A DNA stretch of 44,055 bases, from NCBI GenBank assembly GCA_038093515.1, contig JBBPSI010000200.1, positions 1 to 44,055 of the forward strand. The letters are read 5' to 3'. The position numbers and the translations under genes were made by a program. Shown here piece after piece: positions 40,781-44,055 of this stretch. Within the stretch, counting starts at the first letter, position 1; each line of letters begins with the position of its first letter. Source of the stretch: Butyriboletus loyo (taxonomy: Eukaryota; Basidiomycota; Agaricomycetes; Boletales; Boletaceae). The notes below the pieces were generated by a model that did no database searches, was not told where the DNA came from, and was given only the letters and a program-made list of their open reading frames with translations.

Positions 40781-42025
40781 TCACTGAGACTCCCCCTCGT
40801 TGACGTCGTAGTCGTAAGCGTCATCGGCATTGAGATCTGCCCAGACGTCGTCCCGAAAGGTACAATTTGCGACGATATGGCCAACGGCTCCGCAGAGGCC
40901 GCATACGCGTTCGGGGCAAAATTCCTGAATATGACCAGGGGCGATCTGGTGGCAGAAGGGGCACGTGTAGTTAGGGCACTCCCTACGGAAGTGGCCGATG
41001 GTCCCGCACTCGAAGCAGAGCTGCGGGCGGACGAGGCGAGGTCGAGCAACGCTCGGGCTGGGGTTAGGAGATCTATCGTCGACGACGATAGGGGAATCAC
41101 GAGTACCCCGACCGGGGAGGTAGGGGGGCGGGGGTCCGTACGAAGAGGCGTTAGAGCCACCAGCAATGGCGGCGGCGGCGGGGGAGGTGACACGGGGGAT
41201 AAGTTGGATGGCGGGGGTGCCACGACGAGTGGACGGTTGGGGGGTGATGGAGCGGAAGGCCCTGTTGGCGATCCTTCTTCCTGCGGCGGTGAGGGTGACC
41301 GATCCCGGGATAGATCCAGTCTGGAGAAGCGTCTGGCGAGGTTGGCGACGCACAGTCCTAGGCGGTAGGGGGGAGTGTCGACGAGCGACCTGGGGCTCGT
41401 CGACGTCGGTCCGAAAGGACTCGAGGGACTCTCCAGTGGTCTCTCTGGACGAGTCTGCTACCAGAGTGGTCGCAGGTGAATCTCTAGCGGGTGGCGCTGG
41501 AACAGGTAATGGCGGAGGAGATCCTTCCGCGGCAGGACGAGGAGGGGGATTGGGGCCGCGAGCGGTGGGGCGCAGGAACCCGATGCGGTCGTTGGACTGA
41601 AAATAAAATTCTCGCTCTCTAGGAGCGAGGGCGACGAGGATGGGGCGCAGGACGGGCGCGAGAATGCCGGGGAGGAGCTGGTCGACAACATACCCGAACC
41701 CTTCAGCGTGAAGGATGTCCAGGGTATACCCCCTGGCCTCCATCAAGGAGGTCTCCAGGGCGGTGGCGTATACGGGCGGCTGGTTGTCGGGGCATAGGCG
41801 GGTGTGGACGGTGCGGGCGAGGGCGTAGGAGCGGTAGAGGCTAGCGAGGGTGCGGAGGACATAGTCCCCAGTGAAATCCATACGCTGCTCGAGAGCATAC
41901 GTAGCGACGGGGTTTTCTAACACGGCGGCGTAGAGGACGCGGCGAGAGGAAACGGGGAGGCGAGAAGAGCGGACAGGGGGTTGAGCTGGGAGCGGGGCGT
42001 TGTTTTCTGCGGGAGGAATAGCCAT
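40781..42025 (-). CDS. Extra ORF 3' of integrase: gag-like protein with three zinc knuckles
   Basis: The product is 414 residues. The first 165 or so form a helical region without recognised domain (…YALEQRMDFTGDYVLRTLAS…); residues about 165-330 are Pro/Arg/Ser-rich and probably disordered. Near the C-terminus are three knuckles: CFECGTIGHFRREC and CGLCGAVGHIVANC, both CX2CX4HX4C, with CPFCHQIAPGHIQEFC (CX2CX6HX4C) between them. An acidic tail follows. The ATG lies 9 nt after the pol stop and in the same frame (TAA AAC AAC AAG ATG). A nucleic-acid-binding role is likely; whether it serves as gag, a second nucleocapsid or a chaperone is unknown. Ty3/gypsy elements usually end with integrase. 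Confidence 0.75.
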   Translation of the reverse strand: MAIPPAENNAPLPAQPPVRSSRLPVSSRRVLYAAVLENPVATYALEQRMDFTGDYVLRTLASLYRSYALARTVHTRLCPDNQPPVYATALETSLMEARGYTLDILHAEGFGYVVDQLLPGILAPVLRPILVALAPREREFYFQSNDRIGFLRPTARGPNPPPRPAAEGSPPPLPVPAPPARDSPATTLVADSSRETTGESLESFRTDVDEPQVARRHSPLPPRTVRRQPRQTLLQTGSIPGSVTLTAAGRRIANRAFRSITPQPSTRRGTPAIQLIPRVTSPAAAAIAGGSNASSYGPPPPYLPGRGTRDSPIVVDDRSPNPSPSVARPRLVRPQLCFECGTIGHFRRECPNYTCPFCHQIAPGHIQEFCPERVCGLCGAVGHIVANCTFRDDVWADLNADDAYDYDVNEGESQ

Positions 42026-42034
42026 CTTGTTGTT

Positions 42035-44055
42035 TTACTGAGAAGATGGGGAGGGAAAGTCCTTCGGGTGGCGCAGCTTATAAGCCTTGAGCAAGGCCTG
42101 CGCATGGACCAGGTTCCCATTCGGTTCCCAGGTGTTTTCCGCTGCGGAGTATCCTTTCCAGGACACAAGGAACTGGCGGCGTCCCTTGGAGCCGCGGTGG
42201 GATAAGATCCGATCGATCTCGTACTCTTCATCTCCGTCTATTTCTTCCGGAGGAGGATTTGTGAAATTCGGGCCGTGCTCCGCTGTTTCGCGATAAGGGG
42301 TGAGAAGTGACGCATGGAAGACGTCATGGATCTTCCAGGTCGGTGGTAATCGGAGTCTGTACGCCACAGGGGATATCACCTGAGCGATCTCGAACGGTCC
42401 TTCCCTTCTGGGGGCGAGCTTCTTCGACGGGTACCTGAGTCGAAGGTTGCGTCCTTCTAACCAAACCTTATCTCCAGTCTTCCATGGACGGAACTTGGAC
42501 TGGATCCGTTCCTTCATCAATCGCCGTGCTTTCTCGTGAGCTTCTAATGCCTCCGTTCGGGCTCCCGTGAGTTCCGAAAGTCTAGACTCGAGGGCGGGGA
42601 GGAACGTCTTTCCGATTGGAGGATAAGACCTCGGCTCATAACCGACCATCAGGGAGAACGGGGTCACGTTGGTCGACGAATGCGTCATGGAATTGTGGGA
42701 GAATTCGGCCATGGGGAGGAGTTCGGCCCATCGTTCCGGGTGGCCATCACAGAAGATCCGTAGGTAAGTTTCCAATTCCTGGTTGACTCGTTCGGTTTCT
42801 CCATCGGTCTGAGGGTGGTACGCGGAGGAGAGGGCGAGGTCATAGTCCAGGAGCCTTGCGAGTTCTCTAGCAAAGGCGGATGCGAACTGAGGACCTCTGT
42901 CAGAGATGCAGCGAGAGTGTAGTCCAAAGCGAAGGAAAACCGTTTTGAAAAACAACTTGGCAACTCCTGCCGCATCGATGTCCTTGTTGCAAGGGGAATA
43001 AATTACCCCCTTCGTAAGCCCATGGTCTACCACGACCATGACTGAATCATATCCCAGGGAGGGAGGGAGACCGGTGATGAGGTCGACCGACACCTGTTCA
43101 AAGGGACGAGAGGCCACGCTGGCCAAAGGGGTGAGAGGGGGCACGGTGGGATGAGTGTTAACTTTATGCGCCTGACAAACGGCGCAGCCAGCGACGAAGC
43201 GGCGGACTAAATTAGCCATTCCTGGCCACCAATAATCGCGTTGCACCATGTTCTGGGTGCGGAATATGCCACCGTGACCACCAGCGGGACTTTCGTGTAA
43301 GGAGCGGATGAGATCGACCCGTGCCGCCTCGGGGATGTAGCGCTTCTTGCGGAAATACAACTCTTTGCCGTCGAAGTCCCAGTCCCCAGCATTCATTTTG
43401 GGGAAGAGTGGGGAGTCTTCGTAAAGAGCTTGCATGCAGCGCTTAATCATAGGGTCGCTGGGGGTGGAGGCGGCAATCTTTTCGGCAAGGGCGACGTCAA
43501 TCTTGCGAGCGAAGAGATTTTCGGGGAGGAGGGTAACTTCCTGGTTGTCGGCGGAAGTGTCAACGTCGTCGCGGCGGGATAAGGCATCGGCCGGGCCCAT
43601 CTGAGTACCCGGAATGTGATGGAAGTGCAGGTCGAAATCCTGCAGGAACATAAGCCAGCGTGCTTGCCGGCGAGACAACTTGTTTGGTTGGCGGAAGTAG
43701 GTGAGATTCTTGTGGTCGGTGAGAATCTCCACCTGATGACCAGTACCGCGCAGGTAGTGGCGCCATTCTTCTAATGCGTGAATGACCGCGAGCAACTCGC
43801 GATCATAGATATCGTAATTGCGCTCGGCGGGCGAGAGCGTCTTTGATAAGTAGGCGCAAGGATGCAGGTCGCCATTGACATCCTTTTGCATGAGCACTGC
43901 TCCAGTAGCAGTGAGGGAGGCATCCGTCATCACGGCAAACGGCTTCGTGACATCGGGCATAGAGAGAACGGGTTGTCGTAGGAACGACTGTTTGATTGCT
44001 TGGAACGCCTGTTCGCAAGCCGGGGTCCAAGCCCATGGGGAGTTCTTCTTAGTCA
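42035..44055 (-). CDS. pol: Ty3/gypsy pol, C-terminal part: RNase H, integrase, chromodomain (partial at window edge)
   Basis: The frame is open from the window edge to TAA 42037-42035. First comes the RT-RNase H connection (…SPWAWTPACEQAFQAIK…). RNase H has its acidic residues in FAVMTDAS, YDRELLAVIHALEEW, ILTDHKNL and the last aspartate in MGPADALSRR. Integrase starts with an HHCC zinc domain (HESPAGGHGG to CAVCQ), then the DDE core: VSVDLITGLP, CISDRGPQF and DGETERVNQELE. A GPFEIAQVISPVAYRLRLP segment precedes a chromodomain (YEIDRILSHRG… FLVSWKGY… NTWEP), which targets integration to marked chromatin in chromoviruses. No internal stop or frame break is visible, so the visible part looks competent. 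Confidence 0.92.
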   Translation of the reverse strand, partial: TKKNSPWAWTPACEQAFQAIKQSFLRQPVLSMPDVTKPFAVMTDASLTATGAVLMQKDVNGDLHPCAYLSKTLSPAERNYDIYDRELLAVIHALEEWRHYLRGTGHQVEILTDHKNLTYFRQPNKLSRRQARWLMFLQDFDLHFHHIPGTQMGPADALSRRDDVDTSADNQEVTLLPENLFARKIDVALAEKIAASTPSDPMIKRCMQALYEDSPLFPKMNAGDWDFDGKELYFRKKRYIPEAARVDLIRSLHESPAGGHGGIFRTQNMVQRDYWWPGMANLVRRFVAGCAVCQAHKVNTHPTVPPLTPLASVASRPFEQVSVDLITGLPPSLGYDSVMVVVDHGLTKGVIYSPCNKDIDAAGVAKLFFKTVFLRFGLHSRCISDRGPQFASAFARELARLLDYDLALSSAYHPQTDGETERVNQELETYLRIFCDGHPERWAELLPMAEFSHNSMTHSSTNVTPFSLMVGYEPRSYPPIGKTFLPALESRLSELTGARTEALEAHEKARRLMKERIQSKFRPWKTGDKVWLEGRNLRLRYPSKKLAPRREGPFEIAQVISPVAYRLRLPPTWKIHDVFHASLLTPYRETAEHGPNFTNPPPEEIDGDEEYEIDRILSHRGSKGRRQFLVSWKGYSAAENTWEPNGNLVHAQALLKAYKLRHPKDFPSPSSQ

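Larger units (their letters stand above)
40303..44055 (-). mobile_element. Ty3/gypsy chromovirus-type retrotransposon 2 (3' part; continues beyond the window)
   Basis: Read on the minus strand from the right edge: pol (end of RT, RNase H, integrase, chromodomain), an extra zinc-knuckle ORF, a polypurine tract, and the 3' LTR. gag, protease, most of RT and the 5' LTR are outside. Frames are intact, so the element may be recent. It interrupts a transposon-like remnant; the 5-bp duplication predicted beyond its far end is CCAGC (40298-40302). Confidence 0.85.

Noticed and set aside
1..44055. CRISPR arrays, rRNA and tRNA genes
   Set aside because: No regular spacer-repeat pattern, rRNA segment or tRNA-like cloverleaf with a CCA-adjacent acceptor was seen; a fungal nuclear window is not expected to hold CRISPR.

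Overview
The window is from a fungus, most likely an agaricomycete basidiomycete. The genes are intron-dense, with introns mostly 37-105 bp that start GT and end AG. The gene families fit this too: a DUF6699 protein, Ty3/gypsy elements with a chromodomain and a basidiomycete-style reverse transcriptase, and a lineage-specific set of G-domain-like proteins. No species call is possible from sequence alone; Cantharellales (Rhizoctonia-like) is only an impression.

Layout. 1-6.4 kb (minus strand): the C-terminal half of an ABCC-type ABC transporter is joined abruptly near 2303 to the 5' half of a Ty3/gypsy retrotransposon (LTR, self-priming PBS, gag, protease, partial reverse transcriptase). 6.4-8.5 kb: LTR-like and gene-poor DNA. 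8.5-9.3 kb: DUF6699 gene. 10.6-12.3 kb: MFSD5-type molybdate/anion transporter. 13.1-14.6 kb (minus): a very cysteine-rich protein I do not recognise. 15.2-17.6 kb: an 11-exon SR/RRM protein of the Gbp2/Hrb1 kind. 18.6-19.9 kb: a broken gene. 20.4-21.1 kb: exosome subunit Rrp46. 21.6-25.5 kb (minus): trehalose-6-phosphate phosphatase (Tps2 type, 12 exons). 26.5-33.1 kb: four related G-domain-like genes, all lacking the P-loop lysine, interleaved with a dead methyltransferase copy. 33.8-37.8 kb: a 21-exon DHTKD1-type 2-oxoadipate dehydrogenase E1. 38.0-39.0 kb (minus): the intact methyltransferase, inverted relative to the dead copy. 39.9-40.3 kb: a transposon-like remnant interrupted by a second Ty3/gypsy element, which runs off the right edge (3' LTR, an extra zinc-knuckle ORF, integrase with chromodomain, RNase H).

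How things fit together. The housekeeping genes (rrp46, tps2, dhtkd1, the RRM gene, mfsd5) are unlinked functions, each with its own promoter. The region of most interest is 26.5-39 kb, an expanding accessory block. It holds four diverged G-domain-like genes with one shared exon plan and a G1 motif reading GAS/GIS/GIS/GVS where GKS is expected, flanked and interrupted by an inverted methyltransferase duplication. The retrotransposons add three mechanistic signals: an 11-nt PBS that exactly complements the predicted 5' end of the element's own RNA, a U UUA AAA shift site at the gag-pol overlap, and a zinc-knuckle ORF lying in frame behind a single TAA after pol.

All exon boundaries were worked out by hand from reading frame, splice-site sequence and phase, and no search was run.
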